From an uncultured Mesonia sp. (GTDB lineage Bacteria; Bacteroidota; Bacteroidia; Flavobacteriales; Flavobacteriaceae): a stretch of DNA of 64,000 bases. The notes beneath the pieces were generated by a model that was given only the letters and a program-made list of their open reading frames with translations, had not been told where the DNA came from and searched no databases. Each line of letters starts with the position of its first letter. Positions within the stretch are counted from its first letter, which is position 1. A program made the position numbers and the translations under genes. The stretch covers positions 310,001 through 374,000 of the forward strand of contig CANMOY010000002.1 in assembly GCA_947499595.1 (NCBI GenBank), in the 5' to 3' direction. Below, one piece after another: positions 1 through 8,681 of this stretch.

Positions 1-291
1 TGGTAAAACGGCGGTTTGAATGATGCTTTGCGGTAAAGCGGTAGGTACATCTTTCATGGAGTGTACCGCTATATCAATCTCATCTTTTATCATCGCAATA
101 TCTAGGGTCTTGGTAAAAATACCTGTGATCCCCATCTCGTAAAGCGGCTGATCTAAATTTAAATCGCCAGTAGATTTAACGGGTTTTAATTCGGTTTTAT
201 ACCCTAAATTCTCCAATTTACTTTTAACCAAATTAGCTTGCCATAGCGCCAAAGAACTATCTCTGGTACCAATGCGAATACACTCTTTCAT
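1..291 (-). CDS. hemC: Hydroxymethylbilane synthase (porphobilinogen deaminase), C-terminus missing
   Basis: Porphobilinogen deaminase polymerises four porphobilinogens into hydroxymethylbilane in cytoplasmic haem synthesis. The frame starts at the ATG complement at 289-291 and runs off the left edge, so only the first 97 codons of a protein of about 300 residues are seen. Visible family motifs are RIGTRDSSLALWQAN near the N-terminus, KSTGD around residue 40 and the substrate-binding loop VHSMKDVPTALPQ near residue 78-90. It lies 9 bp downstream of hemA on the same strand, consistent with a hemA-hemC operon. Confidence 0.92.
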   Translation of the reverse strand, partial: MKECIRIGTRDSSLALWQANLVKSKLENLGYKTELKPVKSTGDLNLDQPLYEMGITGIFTKTLDIAMIKDEIDIAVHSMKDVPTALPQSIIQTAVLP

Positions 292-300
292 AGTTATTGA

Positions 301-1557
301 TTAGGAGTTGATTTTCTCTAATTGAAAAACCTTTTGTATGAGATCTAAACTAGCATCTGATGTGTCTTGCTCACCTTTTAGATGACTGGCAAATTGATTC
401 ATTATTTTCTGAATAATTCGATTGCTTACAAGTTCTGCATGTTCGTTATTGAAATTGTTTATCTTTCTACTTTGAAAATCAATTTCTTCGTCTTTAATGG
501 TTTTTAATTTTTGCTTTAAAGCTTTGATGGTTGGGGCAAATTTTCGGCTTTCTAACCAAGCATTAAAGTCGGCTTTTACTTCATCAATAATAGCTTCTGC
601 TTGCGGAATAAACTCCTTTCTTTTTGCCAAGGTGTCGTCTGTCATTTGGGAAAGGTAATCTAAATGAACCAAACGTACATTTTTTAAATCGGTTACATCA
701 TCCGATACATTTTTAGGAATAGATAAATCCAAAATTAAAAGATCTTGCTCTGCATGAATAAGTTCTTTAGATATGGTAGGTCTTTGAGCCCCAGTAGCCA
801 CAATAAGAATATCTGTTTTTCTGATTTCAGATTGTAAATCGGCATGATCTTTCACGATTAAATCAAACTTGCCAGCAACACGCTCAGCTTTATCTTTGGT
901 GCGATTTATTAGAGTAATGCTTTTATTTTTGGTGTGCTTAACCAGATTTTCACAAGTATTTCTACCAATTTTACCCGTACCAAAAAGCAATATGTTTTTT
1001 TCTGATACGTGCTTTACATGTTGTAAAATGTAGTGAACAGAAGCGAAAGATACCGAAGTGGCTCCAGATGATAAGTTGGTCTCGCTCTTTATACGTTTGC
1101 TCGCTTGAATAACTGCATTGGCTAAACGTTCTAAAAACGGATTGTCTAAACCGTATTTTTTACTAACTCGAAAAGCTTCTTTTAACTGACTAATAATCTC
1201 AAAATCACCAACAATTTGACTGTCTAAGCCAGTACCCATTCTAAACAAATGACTAATGGCCTCTTGGTTTTTATAGACATAGGCCACCTCTTCAAATTCT
1301 TCAACGGTGCCCTGTGTGTGTTTACACAGCAATTTGATGAGTTGAAACGGATGTTCAGCAAAACCGTAAACCTCTGTACGATTACAGGTTGAAGTAACCA
1401 ATAGTCCTTCTAAGCCATCTTGTTTGGCTTCTTCTAATATTTTGATACGCTGCTCATTGGTTATACTAAAATGACCGCGGGTTACCGCATCTGCCTTTTG
1501 ATAACTCAAGCCAATGGCGTAAAAAGAATGATGTCTACTAACGTGATAATTTCTCAT
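301..1557 (-). CDS. hemA: Glutamyl-tRNA reductase
   Basis: Reduces glutamyl-tRNA to glutamate-1-semialdehyde with NADPH, the first committed step of C5-pathway haem synthesis. The N-terminal catalytic motif TSTCNRTEVYG places the nucleophilic Cys at residue 58. GTGLDSQIVGD follows, then a Rossmann NADPH site (LLFGTGKIGRNTCENL), and the C-terminus is a helical dimerisation region. The open frame extends upstream to a TTG at 1644, but MRNYHVSRHHSFYAIGLS at the ATG at 1555-1557 is the usual N-terminus of flavobacterial homologues, giving 418 residues. It is transcribed with hemC, and its upstream region is shared with a divergent AraC regulator and a 17-bp palindrome. Confidence 0.95.
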   Translation of the reverse strand: MRNYHVSRHHSFYAIGLSYQKADAVTRGHFSITNEQRIKILEEAKQDGLEGLLVTSTCNRTEVYGFAEHPFQLIKLLCKHTQGTVEEFEEVAYVYKNQEAISHLFRMGTGLDSQIVGDFEIISQLKEAFRVSKKYGLDNPFLERLANAVIQASKRIKSETNLSSGATSVSFASVHYILQHVKHVSEKNILLFGTGKIGRNTCENLVKHTKNKSITLINRTKDKAERVAGKFDLIVKDHADLQSEIRKTDILIVATGAQRPTISKELIHAEQDLLILDLSIPKNVSDDVTDLKNVRLVHLDYLSQMTDDTLAKRKEFIPQAEAIIDEVKADFNAWLESRKFAPTIKALKQKLKTIKDEEIDFQSRKINNFNNEHAELVSNRIIQKIMNQFASHLKGEQDTSDASLDLIQKVFQLEKINS

Positions 1558-1724
1558 AAAAGGAAAAAACCTAAAATGTGTATGCAAATGTAAAGTTAAG
1601 ATTTTTTTAAAAATAACGCTAGAAGTACTTTTTGTATCGTTCAAAGTAATTTAACTCGTTTTTTATGTGGATATTTGTCATTAGGGGGTTTTTAAGGGGT
1701 TTTGAGCTGTTTTGCTGCTTGCTT

Positions 1725-1741
1725 TTTAGAATGATTCTAAA
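1725..1741. promoter_or_regulatory. 17-bp perfect palindrome, candidate iron/haem operator
   Basis: The sequence TTTAGAATGATTCTAAA is a perfect 8-1-8 inverted repeat in the divergent spacer between hemA and the AraC regulator. It ends 15 bp before the AraC start. Its shape resembles Fur-superfamily boxes such as the iron control element of Irr. A copy with the same architecture lies upstream of feoA at 22585-22601. Binding is inferred, not shown. Confidence 0.6.
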
Positions 1742-1756
1742 TAAAAAACATTAAAT

Positions 1757-2659
1757 ATGATAAATGTCATAAAAAAAAATAACGCTACAGGGTCTTATGA
1801 GCTTTTTAAGATTGAAGAGGGTCTCTTTATTCTTAAGAGTTTAAATAATCAAAAAGACAATCACATTATTGAGAAGAAAATCAACAAAGATTTTATTCAA
1901 TTTCATTTTTGCACTAAGGGTAATCTAGATTTTTTATTTAATCAAGGTAAATACCAAATTGGTTTAAAAGAAGAAAGGAATTTGTTACTGTATAATCCTA
2001 AACAAGATTTACCTCTGCATCTGGTTATTAAACCTAACTCTTGGTGGGTGAGTTTGATAGTTTCAATTAAAAAATTACATGAGTTGTTTTCTGATGAAGC
2101 TAATTATATTGATTTTCTTACCGATGAGAAGCGTAATACTAAATATTATAAAGAGCACGATGTGAGTCCGTCTATGGCGGTAGTATTAAGTCAGGTGTTG
2201 AATTTTAACCTACATCCATCCGTAAAGAAGTTATATTTAAAAGCCAAAGCTTTTGAGCTGTTAAGCTTGTATTTTAATATGCCCGCCGAAACCAATATAG
2301 AACAATGTCCTTTCTTAGCCGATGAAGAAAATGTTCGTAAAATAAGTCAGGCTAAAGAAATTATCATCAATCAAATGGCAGAACCACCTAGTTTACAGGA
2401 GTTAGCCGATGAAATTGATTTGAGTTTAAAAAAACTTAAAGAAGGTTTTAAAGAAGTTTATGGAGATACGGTTTACGGATTTTTACTGGATTACAAAATG
2501 GAATATGCCCGAAAATTGCTAGAAAGTGGTGACTATAACGTTAATGAAGTAGGTTTACAAGTAGGATATAGCACCTCAAGCCATTTTATTGCAGCTTTTA
2601 AAAAGAAATTTAATACCACGCCCAAGAAATATATTCAATCTATAAATTTGTTTTCTTGA
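1757..2659 (+). CDS. AraC-family transcriptional regulator (PchR-like)
   Basis: A 300-residue one-component regulator. The N-terminal half is a cupin-like sensing region without a clear family signature. The C-terminal third (about 195-298) holds two helix-turn-helix units, SLQELADEIDLSLKKLKEGF and the typical AraC ending NVNEVGLQVGYSTSSHFIAAFKKKF split around residue 270. The fragment VYGFLLDYKMEYARKLLESG recalls PchR/YbtA siderophore regulators. It is divergent from hemA and followed by hemH, and the iron-box-like palindrome sits directly before it. A role in haem or iron control is inferred from this position. The ligand is unknown. Confidence 0.85.
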   Translation: MINVIKKNNATGSYELFKIEEGLFILKSLNNQKDNHIIEKKINKDFIQFHFCTKGNLDFLFNQGKYQIGLKEERNLLLYNPKQDLPLHLVIKPNSWWVSLIVSIKKLHELFSDEANYIDFLTDEKRNTKYYKEHDVSPSMAVVLSQVLNFNLHPSVKKLYLKAKAFELLSLYFNMPAETNIEQCPFLADEENVRKISQAKEIIINQMAEPPSLQELADEIDLSLKKLKEGFKEVYGDTVYGFLLDYKMEYARKLLESGDYNVNEVGLQVGYSTSSHFIAAFKKKFNTTPKKYIQSINLFS

Positions 2660-2733
2660 TAAATTATAATTCTTTTAAATGGCGTTTAGAGTCCGTATGT
2701 GTAATAAAGAATTATTTTTGACTAAAATATAAA

Positions 2734-3759
2734 ATGTTTATGAAAGGAGTTTTACTGGTAAATCTGGGTTCACCCGATAGTACAAATCCAAAAGATGTTA
2801 AGCGATATTTAGATGAGTTTTTAATGGATGAAAGGGTAATCGATTTGCCCTGGCTGCTAAGAGCTTTAATTGTTAAGGGTATTGTGTTGAATACCCGACC
2901 TAAAAAATCGGCTGAAGCCTATCAAAAAATATGGTGGGATGAAGGCAGCCCCTTGATTGTTTTGTCAAAAAGGCTTCAAGATAAAATAGATGATCATACC
3001 GATATTCCTATAGCATTGGCCATGCGTTATGGGAGTCCTAGCATAGCCGATGGACTTAAAGAATTGCACGAAAAGGGCGTCACCCAAGTATTGCTTATGC
3101 CTTTATATCCGCAATACGCCATGGCTACTACAGAGACTATTGTTGTGTTGGCCAAAGAGTTGCAAGCAAAACATTATCCCAAAATGCAGATAGACACATT
3201 GCCTCCTTTTTATAACAACCCTGCTTATATTAAAGTGCTTTCTAATAGTATACAAGAAGCTTTAAAAGATAAAGAGTACGATCATTTATTGTTTAGTTAT
3301 CACGGTGTGCCCGAAAGACATATAAGAAAAAGCGATATAACCAACTCGCATTGTAAATTAGATAAAAGTTGTTGTGTTACTCCCTCGCCTGCACACGAAT
3401 TTTGCTATAGACACCAGTGTTATGAAAGTACGCGATTGGTGGCTGAACGTTTAAACTTACCAGAAAATAAATACAGTACTTCTTTTCAATCTCGATTAGG
3501 TTTTGACCCATGGTTACAACCTTATACCGATAGAACAATTGAGCGATTTGGGCAAGAAGGTGTAAAAAATATGGCAGTAGTAACTCCAGCATTTGTTTCT
3601 GATTGCCTAGAAACCCTTGAAGAAATAGCTATGGAGGGAGAAGAAATCTTTCATGAAAATGGAGGAAAAGATTTTACTACAATTCCTTGTCTTAACGACA
3701 GAGAGGATTGGGTGCAAACCTTAAGCACATGGATTAACCAATGGGTAAACAAACCCTAA
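2734..3759 (+). CDS. hemH: Ferrochelatase
   Basis: Inserts Fe2+ into protoporphyrin IX, the last step of the protoporphyrin-dependent haem route. The protein has 341 residues, normal for the family. Motifs include VLLVNLGSPDS at the N-terminus, LMPLYPQYAMATTET near 125, the metal-binding LLFSYHGVPERHI with His near 190 and the ETLEEIAMEG Glu region near 295. A Cys-rich insert (CKLDKSCCVTPSP...CYRHQCYE) lies around 208-230. A TATTTTTG -7-like box lies at 2713-2720. A second ATG two codons in is an alternative start. Nine base pairs separate it from the MATE gene. Confidence 0.95.
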   Translation: MFMKGVLLVNLGSPDSTNPKDVKRYLDEFLMDERVIDLPWLLRALIVKGIVLNTRPKKSAEAYQKIWWDEGSPLIVLSKRLQDKIDDHTDIPIALAMRYGSPSIADGLKELHEKGVTQVLLMPLYPQYAMATTETIVVLAKELQAKHYPKMQIDTLPPFYNNPAYIKVLSNSIQEALKDKEYDHLLFSYHGVPERHIRKSDITNSHCKLDKSCCVTPSPAHEFCYRHQCYESTRLVAERLNLPENKYSTSFQSRLGFDPWLQPYTDRTIERFGQEGVKNMAVVTPAFVSDCLETLEEIAMEGEEIFHENGGKDFTTIPCLNDREDWVQTLSTWINQWVNKP

Positions 3760-3768
3760 GGTGCTATT

Positions 3769-5115
3769 ATGGCTAAAAAGAATGCAAAAGAGCTGGGACA
3801 AAAACCTATTGGTAAACTATTATTAGAACAATCTGTTCCTGCTTCTATAGGTGTTCTTATTATGTCTTTAAACATAATGGTAGATACCATATTTGTGGGT
3901 AACTGGATTGGCCCAACCGCCATTGCAGCTATAAATGTGGTGTTGCCCGTTTCGTTTTTTATTGCAGCTTTAGGAATGGCCATTGGTGTGGGTGGAGCTT
4001 CTATAATCTCACGTGCTTTAGGAGCTAATAATCACGAGAAAGCTCTAAAAACATTTGGTAATCAAATTGGACTTACTCTTATACTCTGTGTTAGTTTAGC
4101 CGGGTTTGGCTTAATTTATACCGATAGCTTGATACCTGCTTTTGGAGGTAAGGGTGAAATATTTGATTTTGCAAAAACCTACTACCAAATTGTGCTATAC
4201 GGAGTGCCTATTCTTGGGTTAGTTATGATGGGCAACAGCAGTATCCGGGCAGAAGGGAAACCTAAATTTGCTATGATTGCCATGGTAATACCCTCGGTGG
4301 GAAATCTACTAGCCGATTATATTTTGATTTATGTTTTAGATTGGGGTATGGCTGGTGCAGCTTGGGCTACTACTGGCTCTTATATAGTAAGTTTCTTATT
4401 TATACTTTGGTTTTTTTCTTCAAAAAATAGTGAACTCAAGTTAACTTGGAAGCATTTGGGCTTAGAGAAACAAATTGTTAAAGAAATAGCTTCTTTAGGA
4501 TTTGTTACTCTGTCGCGCCAAGCGGTTGTTAGTATCACCTATTTATTGCTCAACAATATATTATTTGAATTGGGCGGTGCGCCATCGGTTACCGTTTATG
4601 CTATTGTGGCACGGATGCTAATGTTTGTGTTGTTTCCCATTTTGGGTATAACACAAGGGTTTTTGCCAATCGCCGGATATAATTACGGTGCCAATCAACC
4701 ACAGCGTGTTAGAAAGAGTATAAACCTAGCTATAGGTAGCGCTAGCCTTTTAGCATTAGGAATATTTAGTATCATTATGATATTTCCAGAGCAAATCGCG
4801 AGTGTTTTTACCCAAGATCCTATTATCTTACAAGAAACCCCAGCAGCCATGCGCTGGGTATTTGCAGCTCTACCCATAATATCTTTGCAGTTAATAGGCT
4901 CTGCCTATTTTCAGGCAATAGGAAAAGCTATACCCGCACTTTTGCTTACCCTTAGCAGACAAGGCTTCTTTTTTATACCTTTGGTATTGATATTGCCAAA
5001 ATATTATGGCTTATGGGGAGTGTGGATTTCTTTTCCGTTGGCGGATTTGATTTCGACTATAGTAACGGGTTGGGTATTAAAAAGAGAAGTACAACTAAAT
5101 TTAAAACAAGCTTAG
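3769..5115 (+). CDS. MATE-family efflux transporter
   Basis: A 448-residue inner-membrane protein with about twelve predicted transmembrane helices arranged as two homologous halves (MatE domains at roughly 17-180 and 240-400). Motifs such as GPTAIAAINVVLPV and the second-half ITQGFLPIAGYNYGA are typical of MATE cation-coupled exporters. The substrate cannot be read from the sequence. It follows hemH by 9 bp, and hemJ lies 50 bp downstream, so export of a porphyrin or another toxic compound is possible but speculative. Confidence 0.88.
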   Translation: MAKKNAKELGQKPIGKLLLEQSVPASIGVLIMSLNIMVDTIFVGNWIGPTAIAAINVVLPVSFFIAALGMAIGVGGASIISRALGANNHEKALKTFGNQIGLTLILCVSLAGFGLIYTDSLIPAFGGKGEIFDFAKTYYQIVLYGVPILGLVMMGNSSIRAEGKPKFAMIAMVIPSVGNLLADYILIYVLDWGMAGAAWATTGSYIVSFLFILWFFSSKNSELKLTWKHLGLEKQIVKEIASLGFVTLSRQAVVSITYLLLNNILFELGGAPSVTVYAIVARMLMFVLFPILGITQGFLPIAGYNYGANQPQRVRKSINLAIGSASLLALGIFSIIMIFPEQIASVFTQDPIILQETPAAMRWVFAALPIISLQLIGSAYFQAIGKAIPALLLTLSRQGFFFIPLVLILPKYYGLWGVWISFPLADLISTIVTGWVLKREVQLNLKQA

Positions 5116-5165
5116 CGATTATTTATAGCACGATATTTGCTGCCCTTTATTGATTATTTATTTTC

Positions 5166-5705
5166 ATGGAATACTACAATTATATCAAGGCTTTACATTT
5201 AATATTTGTGATCACCTGGTTTGCTGGCCTGTTTTATATCCCAAGATTGTTTATCTATCAAATCGAAGCCCAAGAAAAACTCTCACCAGAAAAAGAAATT
5301 CTCAATAACCAGTTTAAAATTATGACTAAGCGACTCTGGTATATCATTACTTGGCCATCGGCAATTTTGGCTACTTTGTTTGCGGTATGGTTGCTTGTTC
5401 TAAATCCAGCTTGGTTATCGCAATCTTGGATGCACGTAAAATTAGGTTTTGTTTTATTGTTGTTTGTATACCACGGGAAATGCCATCATTTTTTTAAGCT
5501 TCAGCAACGAGACGTATTTAAACTTAGCTCTAATCAAATGCGAATTTTTAATGAGGGCTCTACCTTAATTCTCTTTGCTGTTGTCTTTTTGGTAATTCTA
5601 AAGAGTGCCGTAAATTGGATATACGGTGTGGTGGGCATTTTCGTTTTAGCCATTTTATTAATGCTTGGAATAAAACTTTATAAGCGCATACGAACAAAAG
5701 AATAA
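5166..5705 (+). CDS. hemJ: HemJ-type protoporphyrinogen IX oxidase (CopD-like membrane protein)
   Basis: HemJ oxidises protoporphyrinogen IX to protoporphyrin IX in the membrane, directly before ferrochelatase. The 179-residue protein has four to five hydrophobic helices. The N-terminal signature YNYIKALHLIFVITWFAGLF with PRLFIYQ includes the conserved His at residue 11 and matches HemJ. A conserved HVKLGFVLLLFVYHGKCHHFF segment lies near 90-110. Its position in the hemA-hemH block supports the call. CopD-like copper proteins share the fold, but the context favours HemJ. Confidence 0.85.
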   Translation: MEYYNYIKALHLIFVITWFAGLFYIPRLFIYQIEAQEKLSPEKEILNNQFKIMTKRLWYIITWPSAILATLFAVWLLVLNPAWLSQSWMHVKLGFVLLLFVYHGKCHHFFKLQQRDVFKLSSNQMRIFNEGSTLILFAVVFLVILKSAVNWIYGVVGIFVLAILLMLGIKLYKRIRTKE

Positions 5706-5708
5706 ATT

Positions 5709-7160
5709 ATGAAATGGATAACCCGTTCTTTGCGAACCCGTATATTTCTTAGCATGATATTTCTGGTGCTAGGAGCTTCGGTACTTATCGCAGGGGTTAC
5801 CGTGTATCAATACAAAAAAGAGGCCGAAGCCTACCAAAGAGACAAACTCAAACAAAAGGAAGCTTCGATACGGGCAAGTATTAATTACGAGATTCAAACC
5901 ACTACTTACCCAGTAGTACCGGAGAATATGGAACTTATCTTTAGGAAAAAAATCTATGAGTTGCGCAACATCCACAATACAGAAATCAATATCTATAATC
6001 TTTCAGGGCAGTTGGTGAAATCTTCTAAACCTACTTTTTTTAAAGATTCAAGCAGCACCCGTATACCAAAAGAAATATTAAATAATATAAGGAATTCGCC
6101 TTCAAAACGATATGTCAACTTTTACACAGAAGATGGGGAGAAACTGCAGTCATCGTTTACCTACATTACCGATAAATACTTTAAGCCTTTGGGGATTCTA
6201 AATCTCCCCCATATAAAAGACGATGGTTTTATAGAAATGCAACTGCAAGATTTCTTAAGGCTTTTAGCTCAAGTCTATTTAGTACTTATTTTAGCGGCCA
6301 TTTTACTTTCTTATTTTTTGTCTAAATACATTACAAGCTCATTAAAAACGGTAAGTGAAAAAATTCATGCCACTCGATTAGACAAAGAAAATACAAAGAT
6401 AAGCGTTAATAAAGCATCAGATGAGGTAAAACTACTTATTACCGCTTATAACTCTATGATAGATGAGTTAGAAGAAAGTGCTATAAAATTGGCTAAAAGT
6501 GAGCGCGAACAGGCCTGGCGTGAGATGGCCAAACAAGTGGCACACGAGATTAAAAATCCGCTGACTCCCATGCGATTAACGGTACAGAGTTTTGAGCGTA
6601 ATTTCAACCCACAAGATCCTAATATAAAGCAGAAGCTTAAAGAATATAGCCAAACTTTAATCCAGCAAATAGATACTATGAGTTCAATTGCTTCGGCTTT
6701 TTCTAATTTTGCTAAAATGCCGGCTCAACAGAGCGAGCAGTTAAATGTACCCGAAATAGTTAGTCTGGCATTAGATATTTTTAAAGAGCATAATATTGAA
6801 TTTTCTACCGAGCAAGGTGAAATCAAAGCCATATTCGACAGATCTCAACTTATAAGAGTGGTTACCAATTTGGTTAAAAATGCCTTACAAGCCAGTGATG
6901 GCACTTCACCCGAACCTGTTAAAGTGGCGGTTTACACCGAAAATCAAAACGTTTTGATAACAGTTAGCGATAAGGGAAGTGGCATTCCTGAAGAATATAA
7001 AAATTGTATATTTGAACCTAAATTTACAACAAAAAGTAGTGGTATGGGACTTGGTTTGGGCATCATTAAAAATATAGTCGAAGCCTATAATGGAAGTATC
7101 ACTTTTACGACAGAATTAAATAAAGGAACTACCTTTTATGTAAAATTTCCAAAATTATAA
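5709..7160 (+). CDS. NtrY-like membrane sensor histidine kinase
   Basis: A 483-residue two-component sensor. TM1 lies near 12-32, an extracytoplasmic sensor region runs about 35-180, TM2 is near 186-206, and a HAMP-like linker follows. The phosphoacceptor motif VAHEIKNPLTPMRL has His279. The ATPase domain shows LVKNALQAS (N box), VSDKGSGIPEEY (G1) and SSGMGLGLGIIKNIVEAYNG (G2). The LTPMRL H-box is typical of NtrY-type kinases. No response regulator gene is adjacent, so it is an orphan here. It begins 3 bp after hemJ and probably shares its transcript. Confidence 0.92.
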   Translation: MKWITRSLRTRIFLSMIFLVLGASVLIAGVTVYQYKKEAEAYQRDKLKQKEASIRASINYEIQTTTYPVVPENMELIFRKKIYELRNIHNTEINIYNLSGQLVKSSKPTFFKDSSSTRIPKEILNNIRNSPSKRYVNFYTEDGEKLQSSFTYITDKYFKPLGILNLPHIKDDGFIEMQLQDFLRLLAQVYLVLILAAILLSYFLSKYITSSLKTVSEKIHATRLDKENTKISVNKASDEVKLLITAYNSMIDELEESAIKLAKSEREQAWREMAKQVAHEIKNPLTPMRLTVQSFERNFNPQDPNIKQKLKEYSQTLIQQIDTMSSIASAFSNFAKMPAQQSEQLNVPEIVSLALDIFKEHNIEFSTEQGEIKAIFDRSQLIRVVTNLVKNALQASDGTSPEPVKVAVYTENQNVLITVSDKGSGIPEEYKNCIFEPKFTTKSSGMGLGLGIIKNIVEAYNGSITFTTELNKGTTFYVKFPKL

Positions 7161-7165
7161 TAACT

Positions 7166-7948
7166 ATGAATTACGAAAATATCACGTGCGATAAAGAGCA
7201 AGGTGTTGCTCAATTAACTATAAACAGACCCAAAAAGTTAAATGCTTTAAACCGCGAAACCTTAAAAGAAATTAATAATGCCATTAAGATCTTGGAATCT
7301 GATGATGAGGTAAAAGTTATTATTCTTACCGGAAGTGGAGAAAAAGCTTTTGTAGCAGGAGCCGATATTGCTGAATTTGCTGATTTTAGTGTTGAAAAAG
7401 GTACTGAATTAGCGAAGAAGGGTCATCAAGAGGTTTTTGATAAAATAGCGCTGCTTAAAAAGCCTGTTATAGCTGCTATCAATGGTTTTGCGCTAGGTGG
7501 AGGACTAGAATTGGCAATGGCTGCTCATTTTAGAATTGCATCTGATAACGCAAAAATGGGGTTGCCCGAAACTTCTTTAGGGGTAATACCAGGTTATGGT
7601 GGCACTCAAAGGCTTACCCAGTTGGTAGGGCGAGGAAGAGCACTTGAAATGATTATGACTGCAGGGATGATTAATGCAAATCAGGCTTTACAATATGGTT
7701 TGGTAAACCATGTAGTGCCGCAAGACGAATTACTAGTGTTTGCTAATGATTTAGCTCAAAAAATAACCAAAAATTCTTTGGTTGCCATTGCTTACGCAAT
7801 TGAGGCGGTGAACGCTTTTGATGATAAAAAAGAGAACGGTTATAAAAAGGAGATTGAGAACTTTGGAAAGAGCTTTGGAACAAATGATTTTAAAGAAGGT
7901 ACGCAAGCTTTCTTGAACAAGAGAAAGCCATCATTTCCTAACTCTTAA
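7166..7948 (+). CDS. Enoyl-CoA hydratase/isomerase (crotonase family)
   Basis: A 260-residue crotonase-fold enzyme that probably hydrates 2-enoyl-CoA to 3-hydroxyacyl-CoA in fatty acid or ring-degradation pathways. The oxyanion-hole segment AFVAGADIAEF lies near 70 and the second near INGFALGGGLELAMA. Both catalytic Glu positions of true hydratases are present, in GGGLEL and in GLPETSLGVIPGYGGTQRL. It starts 5 bp after the histidine kinase. The exact substrate is not evident. Confidence 0.9.
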   Translation: MNYENITCDKEQGVAQLTINRPKKLNALNRETLKEINNAIKILESDDEVKVIILTGSGEKAFVAGADIAEFADFSVEKGTELAKKGHQEVFDKIALLKKPVIAAINGFALGGGLELAMAAHFRIASDNAKMGLPETSLGVIPGYGGTQRLTQLVGRGRALEMIMTAGMINANQALQYGLVNHVVPQDELLVFANDLAQKITKNSLVAIAYAIEAVNAFDDKKENGYKKEIENFGKSFGTNDFKEGTQAFLNKRKPSFPNS

Positions 7949-7970
7949 TTAATTGAATTACCCATAACAA

Positions 7971-8002
7971 AAAACCTTGGCGATAAACGTCAAGGTTTTT
8001 GT
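7971..8002. terminator. Bidirectional rho-independent terminator
   Basis: A hairpin with arms AAAACCTTGGCG and CGTCAAGGTTTT around a 5-nt loop (one G-T pair) is flanked by A and T runs. It lies between the convergent enoyl-CoA hydratase and HD hydrolase genes and can serve both. Confidence 0.85.
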
Positions 8003-8020
8003 TTTAAGAGCAATATTTCT

Positions 8021-8674
8021 TTACACCTTACCTTCCCACTCAAGAAAGAATTGGCTAAGATACAGCTGCATAAACTCGTGTCTTTTTTGTGCCATTTTTT
8101 TACCGGTAGAGGTTTGGATTTTATCCTTTAATCTCAGTAATTTTTCGTAAAAATGATTAATAGTAGTTCCTCCACCTTTTTTATATACATCTTTACTCAT
8201 ATTTAAATTGGGAGAAATATTAGGGTCATAAATAAGATTGTTTTTAAATCCGCCATAATTAAAAGTACGAGCAATACCTATAGCTCCCATTGCGTCTAAA
8301 AAATCGGCATCTTGTACTACCTGTAATTCTAAACTAGGCAGAGTAACCTGTTGGTGCCCCCCTTTAAAGCCAATTTGCTCCAAAATACTTATTACGGCTT
8401 CGTGGGTATGCCGGGGAGTATTTATACTGGCTAAAAACTCGCTAGCTTTTTTTACACCTAAGCTCTCGTCGCCTTCATGAAACTTGTAATCGGCAATATC
8501 GTGTAGTAAAGCGGCTAAAGCAACTACTTCTTGATTGGCTCCCTCTTTTTGAGCAATCTGTAAAGCAATTTTATAAACACGCTCTACATGAAAATAATCG
8601 TGACTTGCTTCGGCACCAGCCAATTCATCCTTAACAAAGGCAATGCTTTGTGCTACGAATTTATTTTTCTGCAT
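8021..8674 (-). CDS. HD-domain phosphohydrolase
   Basis: A 217-residue cytoplasmic protein of the HD superfamily. Metal ligands are visible as HDYFHVERVYK near 25-35, LLHDIADYKF near 67-76 (the HD pair) and a later QDADFLDAMGAIG Asp near 140. This pattern matches YedJ/YpgQ-type nucleotide phosphohydrolases. The natural substrate is unknown. It lies 7 bp downstream of the acyl-ACP desaturase gene on the same strand and ends at the shared terminator. Confidence 0.85.
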   Translation of the reverse strand: MQKNKFVAQSIAFVKDELAGAEASHDYFHVERVYKIALQIAQKEGANQEVVALAALLHDIADYKFHEGDESLGVKKASEFLASINTPRHTHEAVISILEQIGFKGGHQQVTLPSLELQVVQDADFLDAMGAIGIARTFNYGGFKNNLIYDPNISPNLNMSKDVYKKGGGTTINHFYEKLLRLKDKIQTSTGKKMAQKRHEFMQLYLSQFFLEWEGKV

Positions 8675-8681
8675 ACTATAA

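Noticed and set aside
1558..1644. N-terminal extension of glutamyl-tRNA reductase to the TTG at 1644.
   Set aside because: The extra 29 residues are not part of the conserved family N-terminus, and an ATG is present at the conserved position.
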